Of a stretch of 38,932 nt of DNA, positions 16,224 to 24,136 are shown piece after piece (the first letter of the stretch is position 1; each line of letters starts with the position of its first letter). This stretch comes from Chromatiales bacterium (ex Bugula neritina AB1) (GTDB lineage: Bacteria > Pseudomonadota > Gammaproteobacteria > Granulosicoccales > Granulosicoccaceae), in contig MDLA01000184.1 of assembly GCA_001730015.1 (NCBI GenBank), positions 1-38,932 of the forward strand, written 5' to 3'. The notes under the pieces are model-generated. The model made no database searches. It was not told where the DNA came from and worked only from the letters and a program-made list of their open reading frames with translations. The translations under genes were made by a program, and so were the position numbers.

Positions 16224-18929
16224 AGCAACAGACTATCAGTCTTATCTAAAGCCCCGAGTCGCGACACTGTTGAGATCAGTTGGCCTCGACAAGGAATACG
16301 TGCGTGCACAAGGTGATTACCTATTGTATCGAACTGATGAGGGGGTCGAACATCGAGTACTGGATTTAGTCGGGGGTTTTGGTTCAACCATCCTTGGCCA
16401 TAACCATCCTGAATTGGTCGATTTGTTGTCGCGTGCGTTGATGGATCGCACACCGGTGATGGCACAGGGGTCTATCAGGACACAAGCCGGCTATCTGGCG
16501 AAGACGCTGTGTAACCTGATGGAAGAGAGAACCGGGACAGAATGGATAGTCACACTCACCAATTCAGGCGCCGAGGCGATTGAGGCAGCGGTTAAACACG
16601 CAATGTATCGGAAAAGTATACAGATAGATGACATTCTCGAACAGCAGCAGAACACCTTGCTCGAGATACTAACCCGACCAGACTGGAAAGAACATATACC
16701 CGATGCAGTGTTGAGGCTTTACTTAAAATGTACACGGAGTGAATTAGACGAGCGATTCTCTCAACAAAAACTGTTGCAAAGTTATGCAGACGCGCTACAA
16801 CAGATTTTGTCAAAGGATCTTCATTTGGTGGATTAACAGGGGGGTTCCATGGCAAGACCAATGTTGCATTAAAGCTGACTCACAATGAATCATTTCGCAA
16901 CCCGTGGACGAGGTTCGGCATTCGCGGTGAGTTCTTGACGGTGAATGATCACAGTGTGTTTGAGAAACATTTGCTAGCGTCTACCGATCAACTCCCCATG
17001 CTATCAACTGATAATAAATCGGGAGAGTTCCTTCAATGGTGTTCCGTGCTTGCGGTTTGTGTTGAACCGATTCAGGGAGAGGGTGGTATTCGTGTGCTCG
17101 ATCAGTCCTACCTTCAAGCGATACAACAATGCAGCGATTCGCATGACTTTCCGCTGATTGTTGACGAAATTCAAAGTGGGATGGGACGAACCGGACGATT
17201 TCTCGCGAGCGATCATACGAACGTCTATGGGGACTACTTGACACTGTCCAAATCTCTGGGCGGTGGGCTTGTAAAGATTGGTGCGATGCTCGTCAAAAAA
17301 TCTCTGTATATCGATGACTTTGGGTACCTACATTCTTCCACTTTTGCAGACGATGCGCTGAGCGCTATCGTTGCCAGTCACACGCTTAAAGTTTTGCAAC
17401 GAGATGATGCCAGTCTGATCAAAACCTGTGAATCGCGCGGTAATTACATTCGCAATCGATTAGACGAGTTGCGCGAGAAGTATCCTGAGTTCATCGACGA
17501 GGTACGCGGTAGAGGACTAATGATCGGTATCGAGTTCAAAAAACCAACTGGCATCCAATCTCTGTTGGCTCGAGAAATTTATGATCAGGAATTGTTTGGT
17601 TTTTTTATCTCTGGGTATCTGTTAAATCAGTATCACATCCGGGTCGTACCAACTCTCTCTTCCCCTAACACGTTGCGACTGGAGCCCTCGGCTTATATTG
17701 ATGAAACATTGATAGACGAGTGGGTCAAAGCGCTTGACCAGACTCTCGATCTGGTGAAAACTGAGCAGTGGTCGAAGTTGTGTGCAACAGTATTCGGGTA
17801 TTCCTCATCAGCACCCGTTTCACCGTCGAATAAATGTCCATTACCTGCAATAACTCCCTCACTGCGACCGGTTAAAGTGGCTTGTGTGGCGCACTTCATT
17901 GAGGCTGAGCATATTGTCGACTGGGACCCGCTTATCGGGGGACTTGGTGCCGTGGACGCTGAAATGTTACTTGATAAAGCCTATAACGTAGTTGACCCGT
18001 TTGTGACCCAGAACCTTGTGATTGAGGGAAAGAATCGAGCTGTTGAGATGCAAATATATGGTATACCCGTGTCGACAGCAGGGCTTGTGAAACGTATTCA
18101 AGCCGGTCAATCAGCTGAGCTATTGCAACAAGTCAAAGACTGTGTTGATAGCGCTAGCAAGTGGGGTGCCCAATTAGTGGGCTTTGCTGGACACACTTCC
18201 ATCATTACCAACAATTGCCAATTGCTACGTTTCCCCGAGTTGGGACTTACCAGTGGAAACAGTCTCACGGCAGCAGCGGCAATCAACGCGATCCATCAAA
18301 GCACTGAAAAAGGAATTGATTTACGCTCGATGAGACTTGGGGTTGTGGGTGCAGTGGGTAATATTGGAGAGGTGATTACCAAGTTGCTTGCGAGTGATGT
18401 TGGTGCTGTGCATCTTTTTGGATCGGAGCGATCTCATCGTCGTTTATCGAGATTGAAAGACAGGTTATCCAAGCTCACTCACAAAGATATCGTTGTAGAG
18501 TCGAATTTATCAGGGCTTAAAGAATGTGACGTTATTTTCACGGCAACAAATTCACCTGATCCCATCATTACTGAAGATGTGCTTGCCGACTCACCAGTCG
18601 TCATCTGTGATATCGCGGTGCCAGGTGATGTCAACGTCTGTTCGCTCCCTGCCAATGTGACATTAATCAGGGGCGGTGTCATCTCATTGCCTGCAAGCCA
18701 GTCCACTAAACTTTTTGGTTCGGGGCTACAAGAGGGAGAGTTGTGGGCTTGTGTGGCTGAAGTCTTATTATTGGGGTTAGAAGGCTGGTCCGGGAATTAC
18801 TCATACGGTGCGTTGGATCCGCAACGTGTGACTGATATGCTTGCGCTTGCGAAAAAACACGATTTTAACCTCAGACCTCGATACGTCCAACAAACGCGTT
18901 TATCAGAAAATGATGTTGCGTCGGTATAG
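16201..18929 (+). CDS. Class III aminotransferase fused to acyl-ACP reductase, one frameshift
   Basis: This is one gene of 910 codons split by a lost base. ATG 16201, behind GGAGGTGA, opens a frame that stops at 16834-16836. The downstream frame takes over at GGA 16830; restoring one G near 16828-16831 gives HLVGLTGGFHGKTN, the class III aminotransferase block. Aminotransferase parts are LTNSGAEAIEAAVKHAMYR, the PLP-binding FPLIVDEIQSGMGRTGRF, the lysine in TLSKSLGGG, and STFADDALSAIV. From about 17870 the protein becomes an acyl-ACP reductase like that of cyanobacterial alkane biosynthesis: GFAGHTSIITNN, TSGNSLTAAAAI, the NADPH loop GVVGAVGNIGEVI, RGGVISLP and WACVAEVLLLGLEGW, with the active-site-type Cys at 18750-18752. 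It should reduce the acyl thioester to an aldehyde and aminate it, as TamH does. Whether the frameshift is real is open. Confidence 0.85.
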
Positions 18930-18931
18930 CT

Positions 18932-19504
18932 GTGCTGACGTCCAATGGTTCGGGTTACAATTGTTTAGATCGACCGTCCATTTATACAAAGGACGATCTG
19001 CTGCGTTGCTCGCAAGGCGATTTATTTTCTGAGGGTTATGCGAGGTTACCAGCACCTCCTTTACTTATGCTAGACGAGGTGCTTTCTCTTGATTCAGTGG
19101 GGGGTAAATATGGACGTGGTCATGCCAGAGGCGCTCGAGAACTTAGCGCAGATGACTGGTTTTTTCAAAGTCATTTCACCAACTATCCGTTGATGCCGGG
19201 GACATTGCTTTTAGAGTGTATGTGGCAACTCACCGGCGTTTACGTAGCTCACTTCGGCCATCGCGGATATTGTCGCGTATCGCACAGTGGTAACTCACGT
19301 TTCTCTAGAGAGGTGACCCCGAAGGATGGGGGTAGTAGCTTAGTGACGGTTATTGAAATAAAAAAACTCAAAACAGTCGGTGATCTTACGGTAGTGGTGG
19401 CAGACGGGTATACGATGGTCGGTGAGTTACCAGTTTGTGAATGTTCTGACCTTAGACTATGTTTCTCTGATGCTGCCGAGGCAGAAACAAGTCCGTCGCG
19501 ATAA
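18932..19504 (+). CDS. FabA-like 3-hydroxyacyl-ACP dehydratase/isomerase
   Basis: The 190-residue hotdog-fold protein follows FabA closely. SIYTKDDLLRCSQGDLF matches the FabA N-terminus, LPAPPLLMLDEV and GGKYGRGHARGA follow, and the active site reads WFFQSHFTNYPLMPGTLLLECMWQ. His81 is the catalytic His. The acid 14 residues later is Glu95, where FabA has Asp and FabZ has Glu. About ten extra residues at the N-terminus and a Ser-rich tail make it longer than FabA. GTG 18932 begins two bases after the previous stop, so it is the last gene of the operon. It probably dehydrates the ACP-bound chain or moves its double bond from trans-2 to cis-3. That would set the alkene position in the final amine (inference). 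Confidence 0.85.
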   Translation: MLTSNGSGYNCLDRPSIYTKDDLLRCSQGDLFSEGYARLPAPPLLMLDEVLSLDSVGGKYGRGHARGARELSADDWFFQSHFTNYPLMPGTLLLECMWQLTGVYVAHFGHRGYCRVSHSGNSRFSREVTPKDGGSSLVTVIEIKKLKTVGDLTVVVADGYTMVGELPVCECSDLRLCFSDAAEAETSPSR

Positions 19505-19629
19505 AGCTAAGTATCTGTACAATTGATCTTCGTTGTCAGCGAATGAGTACTATCGGCCAAAGGACTAAACCGCTGCCGCGGTAGAAAGCGCCCACCATCT
19601 GTTCTTTTTCAACATTCAACAAGAAATAA
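19505..19629. other. Junction between the fatty-amine operon and the IS91-like element
   Basis: There is no gene and no T-run terminator after the dehydratase stop. CCGCTGCCGCGG near 19570 is a weak palindrome. The left (terminus) end of the IS91-like element should lie here, but IS91 ends are not inverted repeats and I cannot place it exactly. Confidence 0.3.
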
Positions 19630-19695
19630 ATAGGGTTTCTCCTATGCTGTTCTGTGGTTCCCCAACCTCAGACCACCAACAGGAGAAAACCCTAT
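19630..19695 (+). promoter_or_regulatory. Long inverted repeat masking the recombinase ribosome-binding site
   Basis: ATAGGGTTTCTCCT (19630-19643) pairs with AGGAGAAAACCCTAT (19681-19695), with one bulged base. An inner stem GTGGT/ACCAC (19654-19676) closes the loop. The right arm contains the Shine-Dalgarno AGGAGA and reaches the ATG at 19694. The mRNA fold would block translation of the recombinase, and at DNA level the repeat could be a recombinase-binding site. Confidence 0.55.
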
Positions 19696-20578
19696 GGGTA
19701 ATTCTAGCAATAGTATTAGTCCTCTGCGTCAGCGAATGCTTGACGACATGATGATGCGTCGACTCAGTGATAAAACTCAGACATCCTATATACGACATGT
19801 CAGAGAATTGAATGAGTATCTCGGTCGCTCACCACATACCGCTACATCGGAAGAACTTAGGCAGTACCAGTTGCATCTTGTAAAGACAGGCGTTGCCACT
19901 GGCAGTATCAATGCGAAGTTGACCGGGTTGCGGTTCTTTTTTGAGGTTACTCTGGATGATGCGAGCCGATTGAAGCGAATTAAGCGTGTCAATCAGCCTC
20001 GTAAGCTACCCGAGATTCTCAGTATTGAACAAGTGACACAGTTGATCGACGCTGCTGGCAGTTTGAAGTACAAAGCTGCGCTATCGATTTCCTATGGAGC
20101 GGGACTTCGGCGTAAGGAAGTTGTGAATCTTAAGATATCTGATATCGATAGTGAGCGGATGATCATTCGCGTCGAACAGGGCAAGGGTGCGAAAGATCGC
20201 CATGCCATGTTATCGCGCTCGTTATTAGAGATATTGCGTGAATGGTATCGCTTTGGGCGATCACACAATAGACTGATGCCAGGTGGGTGGTTGTTTCCTG
20301 GACAAAATCCTATTAATCCGTTGTCGGCACGACAGCTCAATCGAGCTTTCCACAGCGCCGTTGTTGACACTGATATCAAGAAGAAAGTAACGCTGCATTC
20401 ATTACGACATTCGTTCGCAACCCATTTGTTGGAATCTGGTGTCGATATCCGAGTCATTCAGGTACTACTGGGCCATAAAAAGCTGACTACCACGGCACGT
20501 TATAGCCACGTAGCCTCAGAGACACTGCGCAAGATCAAAGGCCCGCTGGAGTATCTGAACCTGGAGCAGTACGAATGA
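19694..20578 (+). CDS. Tyrosine recombinase (XerC/D-like) of the IS91-like element
   Basis: The 294-residue protein has a SAM-like N-terminal core-binding domain (MMMRRLSDKTQTSYIRHVRE, residues 17-37) and a C-terminal catalytic domain. The catalytic set is visible: Arg in GAGLRRKEVVNLKISDID, the Lys in VEQGKGAKDRHAML, H-x-x-R in LHSLRHSFATHLLESG, His in LLGHKKLTTT and the nucleophile Tyr in ARYSHV. It has a perfect Shine-Dalgarno buried in the inverted repeat before it. Its role beside a Y2 transposase is not well defined; it may resolve or integrate circular intermediates. Confidence 0.88.
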   Translation: MGNSSNSISPLRQRMLDDMMMRRLSDKTQTSYIRHVRELNEYLGRSPHTATSEELRQYQLHLVKTGVATGSINAKLTGLRFFFEVTLDDASRLKRIKRVNQPRKLPEILSIEQVTQLIDAAGSLKYKAALSISYGAGLRRKEVVNLKISDIDSERMIIRVEQGKGAKDRHAMLSRSLLEILREWYRFGRSHNRLMPGGWLFPGQNPINPLSARQLNRAFHSAVVDTDIKKKVTLHSLRHSFATHLLESGVDIRVIQVLLGHKKLTTTARYSHVASETLRKIKGPLEYLNLEQYE

Positions 20579-20587
20579 TGTAGCGAA

Positions 20588-21760
20588 GTGGCAACATTAG
20601 AAGTCGCCGATATACTGCGCGACTTCGGACCAGGTTGGCGCGATGCCAATGCCGGACATATTAGCCGCGGACAACTCAAAGTCATGGCGGCTATAGTGCG
20701 TTGTCGTAGTGCAGCATTAGGTGCACACGTACTGCAATGCAGTGGCTGTTCAGGGCAACAGATTGCCTATAACTCTTGTCGTGATCGGCACTGTCCCAAG
20801 TGCCAAAGCAGTGCGGCGCATCGTTGGATGGAGGCTCGGCAAACTGAGTTGTTGCCGGTAGAGTACTTTCATGTGGTCTTCACACTGCCGCCCCTTATCG
20901 GTGACATTGCTTACCAGAACAAGGCAGTAATCTACAACATACTATTTAGTGCGGCATCACAGACCCTGCTCAAGATCGGAATGGATCCGAAACACCTGGG
21001 TGCCAAGTTAGGTGTTACTGCAGTGTTGCATACCTGGGGGTCAGCAATGACTCACCATCCACACTTGCATTGTATCGTGCCGGGAGGTGGAGTCAGCACA
21101 CAGGGGCAACGCTGGGTATCGTGTCGCAAGGGATTTTTCTTGCCGGTTAGAGTGTTGTCGCGGTTGTTCCGTCGGTTGTTTCTGGAGCAACTGCGTGATG
21201 CGCATCGAATCGGCCAGTTAAGTTTCTATGGAAAGCACATTGACCTTGAAGAGTGTAAAGCATTTGAGCGTTATCTGGTCCCAGTGCAACAGGTTGATTG
21301 GGTCGTGTACGCCAAAAAGCCCTTTGACGGACCCGAGCACGTACTGCGCTATCTGTCGCGTTATACCCATCGTATTGCAATCGCCAACAGTCGATTGTTG
21401 CGTGCTGATGAGAAAACAGTTTCGTTCAAGTGGAAAGATTATCGCCAAGAAGGCAGGCAACGCTACCAGAGCATGACGCTGCAAACGGGTGAGTTCATCC
21501 GTCGATTCTTGATGCATGTGTTGCCTGCTGGTTTTCATCGTATCCGCCATTACGGGATGTTATCGAACAAGAAACGAGCAACGCAACTACCACTGGCAAG
21601 AGAGTATTTACTTGTTGAACCATCTTTAGAGGAAGACTCAGAAGCAACTGAAACGAAAGCTGTGTTCGTCTGCCGAGAATGCGGAGAAGCGATGATTGTT
21701 ATCCGGATTCTGGCGCGCCAGTACGAACCACGGGCACCTCCGCTTGAGATGGAGAAATGA
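20588..21760 (+). CDS. IS91-family Y2 (HUH) rolling-circle transposase
   Basis: The 390-residue protein carries the IS91 zinc-binding N-terminus (LQCSGCSGQQ and NSCRDRHCPKCQ), the catalytic HUH motif in HHPHLHCIVPGG, and the two tyrosines of RYLSRYTHRIAIANSR spaced four apart, which nick and join DNA during rolling-circle transposition. A second Cys pair occurs near the end (VFVCRECGEA). GTG 20588 is the start, nine bases after the recombinase stop. The gene is intact and of normal length, so the element may be mobile. One-ended transposition of this family can carry off DNA lying upstream, here the fatty-amine operon. Confidence 0.9.
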   Translation: MATLEVADILRDFGPGWRDANAGHISRGQLKVMAAIVRCRSAALGAHVLQCSGCSGQQIAYNSCRDRHCPKCQSSAAHRWMEARQTELLPVEYFHVVFTLPPLIGDIAYQNKAVIYNILFSAASQTLLKIGMDPKHLGAKLGVTAVLHTWGSAMTHHPHLHCIVPGGGVSTQGQRWVSCRKGFFLPVRVLSRLFRRLFLEQLRDAHRIGQLSFYGKHIDLEECKAFERYLVPVQQVDWVVYAKKPFDGPEHVLRYLSRYTHRIAIANSRLLRADEKTVSFKWKDYRQEGRQRYQSMTLQTGEFIRRFLMHVLPAGFHRIRHYGMLSNKKRATQLPLAREYLLVEPSLEEDSEATETKAVFVCRECGEAMIVIRILARQYEPRAPPLEMEK

Positions 21761-21990
21761 GCAATACCAATAACAGTCGTCAACAGTCCTCGAATGGATT
21801 GATGCCGAGCTATTGCCCGAGCATTATTAATCAAGCAAAATCGCACTTATTGGGAGATACTCCTGACACAAATGCAGGGGATACGAGCATTTATGAGCGT
21901 GATCAGCAGCCAGAGACCACAAAGGCTATCGGCAAAGCAGCTGTAAAAAGCTTCCAGGCATTATACAATCCCCATAGCATGAGCAGCTAG
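21757..21990 (+). CDS. Small frame at the 3' end of the IS91-like element, unknown
   Basis: The 77-residue frame starts in an ATGA overlap with the transposase stop, the strongest argument that it is translated. It is hydrophilic and rich in Asn, Ser and Gln, with a short repeat-free composition, and shows no motif I recognise. It may be an accessory peptide of the element or a chance frame. Confidence 0.35.
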   Translation: MSNTNNSRQQSSNGLMPSYCPSIINQAKSHLLGDTPDTNAGDTSIYERDQQPETTKAIGKAAVKSFQALYNPHSMSS

Positions 21991-22039
21991 GGAGATCTAA
22001 CCAGAAAACCCGCGGTTTCCTCCATTGGGCGTTTGCCAA

Positions 22040-22091
22040 CATCTGCCCGCAACCAGCGAAGCAACTTTGAGTTTATACTCGGGGGCAGATG
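22040..22091. repeat. Inverted repeat at the presumed right (origin) end of the IS91-like element
   Basis: CATCTGCCC (22040-22048) and GGGCAGATG (22083-22091) form a perfect 9-bp inverted repeat 34 bases apart. Hairpins close to the end are typical of IS91 origin and terminus regions. Just to the right, the reverse strand enters an integrase fragment, so the junction lies within about 40 bp. Confidence 0.45.
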
Positions 22092-22130
22092 TCATCAAAC
22101 ACTTACCAATACCAGCCATTGGGAACATGC

Positions 22131-22355
22131 AATAGCGCGGTTTTTATTGGTTTTGCCTTCGGTGACTTTGAGGGCGGGGCTTTCAGGGTCGATCTGGCGT
22201 ACATCGGCCATGGTCAGTGCCAGCACATCGGAAATGCGTAAAAAGCTGCTAATGCCCAGCTTCCAGATATCCAGATAGACTTGACCATAATCGAGCAAAT
22301 GGGCTTTGACTTGCTGGCGTTGTTCGGCGGTTTTAACGGCTTCGACTTCGTTCAT
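22131..22355 (-). pseudogene. Tyrosine recombinase/integrase, N-terminal fragment cut by the IS91-like element
   Basis: About 75 residues remain: MNEVEAVKTAEQRQQVKAHL, DYGQVYLDIWKLGISSFLRI and SDVLALTMADV. They cover the helices up to the first catalytic Arg (in FLRISD) of a small integrase family that begins directly with the catalytic domain. Beyond KTNKNRAIA the frame continues into foreign sequence and stops at 22095. The second Arg/His and the Tyr are gone, so it is inactive. Confidence 0.7.
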
Positions 22356-22361
22356 TTTTTA

Positions 22362-22471
22362 TCGGACAAAAAGGATATCTATCGTTATTGTGTCCGAAGA
22401 ATAGCACAGTAGAAAATAAATCAAGAAAAAACAATACGTTACGATTGCATCGGACACAATAGAATTGTGTC
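22362..22471. repeat. Cluster of TCGGACA operator-like repeats upstream of the integrase remnant
   Basis: TCGGACA occurs at 22362-22368, inverted at 22391-22397, and again at 22450-22456. The longer forms ATTGTGTCCGA (22387-22397) and TCGGACACAAT (22450-22460) are perfect 11-bp inverted copies, and the latter is part of the palindrome GACACAAT-AGA-ATTGTGTC (22453-22471). The spacing around the integrase start suggests operator or recombination sites. Confidence 0.5.
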
Positions 22472-22510
22472 TTATGGCAGTCACCCGCTCTTGAAGCGTC
22501 TTCTTAAGGG

Positions 22511-22538
22511 TTGGACAAGACCAGAAACGGTATAGAAT
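22511..22538 (+). promoter_or_regulatory. Candidate sigma-70 promoter for the LuxR-type gene
   Basis: TTGGAC (22511-22516) and TAGAAT (22533-22538) are separated by 16 bases and face the LuxR-type gene, giving a leader of about 150 bases. Each hexamer has four or more consensus positions; no start site can be shown. Confidence 0.35.
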
Positions 22539-22696
22539 GGCAGTTTCAGTGTTGCCGGTCCGTCCGGTAAATTCCAACGTAGTCTCTCAGTGATTGGTAA
22601 TAGTTTGAATAGATTAGATAGTGTCTGGGGGTTGTCATTGCTGACTCCATCCACTGGTGCAAGAGATTTAAGTTCAATTGGGGTTGGGGGTTTGCA

Positions 22697-23839
22697 ATGA
22701 ACCCCGTACAGATGGACAAAGAGTTAATTAGCAAGTTGTTTGCTACAGGCACCTACAGCAGTAAATGGCCACCGTTATTGGATCAGTTACACCCATTGTG
22801 TAATGCCAAAGGCGCCGGTTTGGTTGTTGTGGAAAATGTGCCAGATGCAAAAGGCCGTACGCACCATTTTAATTGCCTCAGTACATCCTTTGATTCTGAT
22901 ATTCAGAGTTACTACGCCGATAATTACTCACACCACGAAGTCGATCATATCAAGCTTGTGTTTGAAGGTCGTGTCGGTGAAGTGATCACTGATCCCGCTT
23001 TTGACGATATCGAGGCTATTTCACAGCGCCCCGATGTCGCCTATCTAATAGAATATATGGATATATTTGATCGCTTTGGTGTGCGGTTGAATGATGATAA
23101 AGCGTGGTCAGATGCAATCGCTTTTCAGTACGGACCCGAACGATCTAACGTAACACCAGAAGAATACGCAAGAGTTCAGCCGTATATGCATCACATCGGA
23201 CAGGCAATCGCGATGGGGCGCATTTATGATTCAATCAGAAGTCGCTACCAGGCGGTTTTATCAATGCTGGATAGGGTTAATGTCGGGATGTTGCTGCTGC
23301 GTTCAGACGGTGCCATTGTTATTTGCAATCGCTTTGCTCAACAAGTAATCGATGAGTCAAGCCGACTGACAATTAGTAGCAGTGGGTATTTTGTAGCAAC
23401 AAATAGAAACGAAAGTGCGGAGTTAAAACAGAAAATAGACGGGCTGAGCGAAGAAGCGACGAGTGCTAGTAAACAGTACGTGAGGTTGGGCGGGGATCTT
23501 GAGAACAATGACCTGGTTATTGAATTATCACGTTTGCTTGACGATGAAGGTGATGTTGGGAATGGCTTCGAGGGAGTGATTGCTATTTTAGTTGATCCGA
23601 ATAGACCTTTTCAGCTAGGTATGGATGCATTGTCCGTGTACTCACTAACGGCGAGTGAATCTGAGTTGGCGAATCTCATTGCCAACGGTTTGGATTATAA
23701 AGCCGCTGCGGAACACAGAGGCGTCGGTCATGAAACTATAAAAACACAGGCTCGAAGCTTGATGCGTAAGATGCGTGCAGACTCCCGTGCAGGAATTGTA
23801 CGTAGGCTGTTGTCATTGGGCTTACCGTTTGTAGATTAA
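22697..23839 (+). CDS. LuxR-type transcriptional regulator
   Basis: The 380-residue protein ends in a LuxR/FixJ-type helix-turn-helix (about 310-372): LTASESELANLIANGLDYKA, AAEHRGVGHETIKTQARSLM, RKMRADSRAGIVRRL. The first 170 residues form an undefined sensor-like region, and residues about 180-240 (MLDRVNVGMLLLRSDGAIVI onward) resemble a PAS fold. This is the architecture of proteobacterial LuxR regulators without an autoinducer-binding domain. It has no cognate synthase nearby. Gene order (operon, IS91-like element, integrase scrap, then this gene) allows it to have regulated the fatty-amine operon before the insertions; that is conjecture. A purine-rich GGGGTTGGGGG precedes the ATG. Confidence 0.82.
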   Translation: MNPVQMDKELISKLFATGTYSSKWPPLLDQLHPLCNAKGAGLVVVENVPDAKGRTHHFNCLSTSFDSDIQSYYADNYSHHEVDHIKLVFEGRVGEVITDPAFDDIEAISQRPDVAYLIEYMDIFDRFGVRLNDDKAWSDAIAFQYGPERSNVTPEEYARVQPYMHHIGQAIAMGRIYDSIRSRYQAVLSMLDRVNVGMLLLRSDGAIVICNRFAQQVIDESSRLTISSSGYFVATNRNESAELKQKIDGLSEEATSASKQYVRLGGDLENNDLVIELSRLLDDEGDVGNGFEGVIAILVDPNRPFQLGMDALSVYSLTASESELANLIANGLDYKAAAEHRGVGHETIKTQARSLMRKMRADSRAGIVRRLLSLGLPFVD

Positions 23840-24136
23840 TTCGTTAAGATGCAATAAATATCCCCGGGACAAGCCCTCTCGCTGCGCTCAACTTCGCTTT
23901 GCGAAGCGGGTAATAAAAAATTTACGGACAGGCATTATCAAAAAATAATGCGCTAGCAACGTAGCAATAGTATTTTCATCAAAAAAGATTGATATATAAA
24001 AAAAGATGAAGTAAATCAGGATGAGGTGCTGAATTGAGCAATGTTTTGGGTGATTGTTGGCAGGGCGAAGACAAGCCGTCCACAGTGATATGGTCAACGT
24101 AAGTTGACACACTTAGATTTTGCACGTTTAAAAGCG
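23840..24136. other. Intergenic region with REP-like hairpins
   Basis: CTTCGC-TTT-GCGAAG (23892-23906) follows the LuxR-type stop and may end its transcript, though only a weak A-rich stretch follows. GTCAAC-GTAA-GTTGAC (24093-24108) lies just behind the convergent transposase. Such short GC-rich or symmetrical hairpins near a RAYT-like gene resemble REP elements. No gene is visible. Confidence 0.4.

Larger units (their letters stand above)
19600..22091 (+). mobile_element. IS91-like element with an accessory tyrosine recombinase
   Basis: A XerC/D-like recombinase gene and a Y2 (HUH) transposase gene lie nine bases apart, a pairing known for a subgroup of IS91-type elements that move by rolling circle. 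A small frame follows in an ATGA overlap. The right end is probably the hairpin-forming sequence at 22040-22091, because an integrase remnant on the other strand starts just beyond. The left boundary is approximate. Confidence 0.7.

Noticed and set aside
16820..16840. Programmed -1 frameshift in the aminotransferase gene
   Set aside because: No slippery X-XXY-YYZ heptamer and no obvious downstream pseudoknot; a lost base explains the break more simply.
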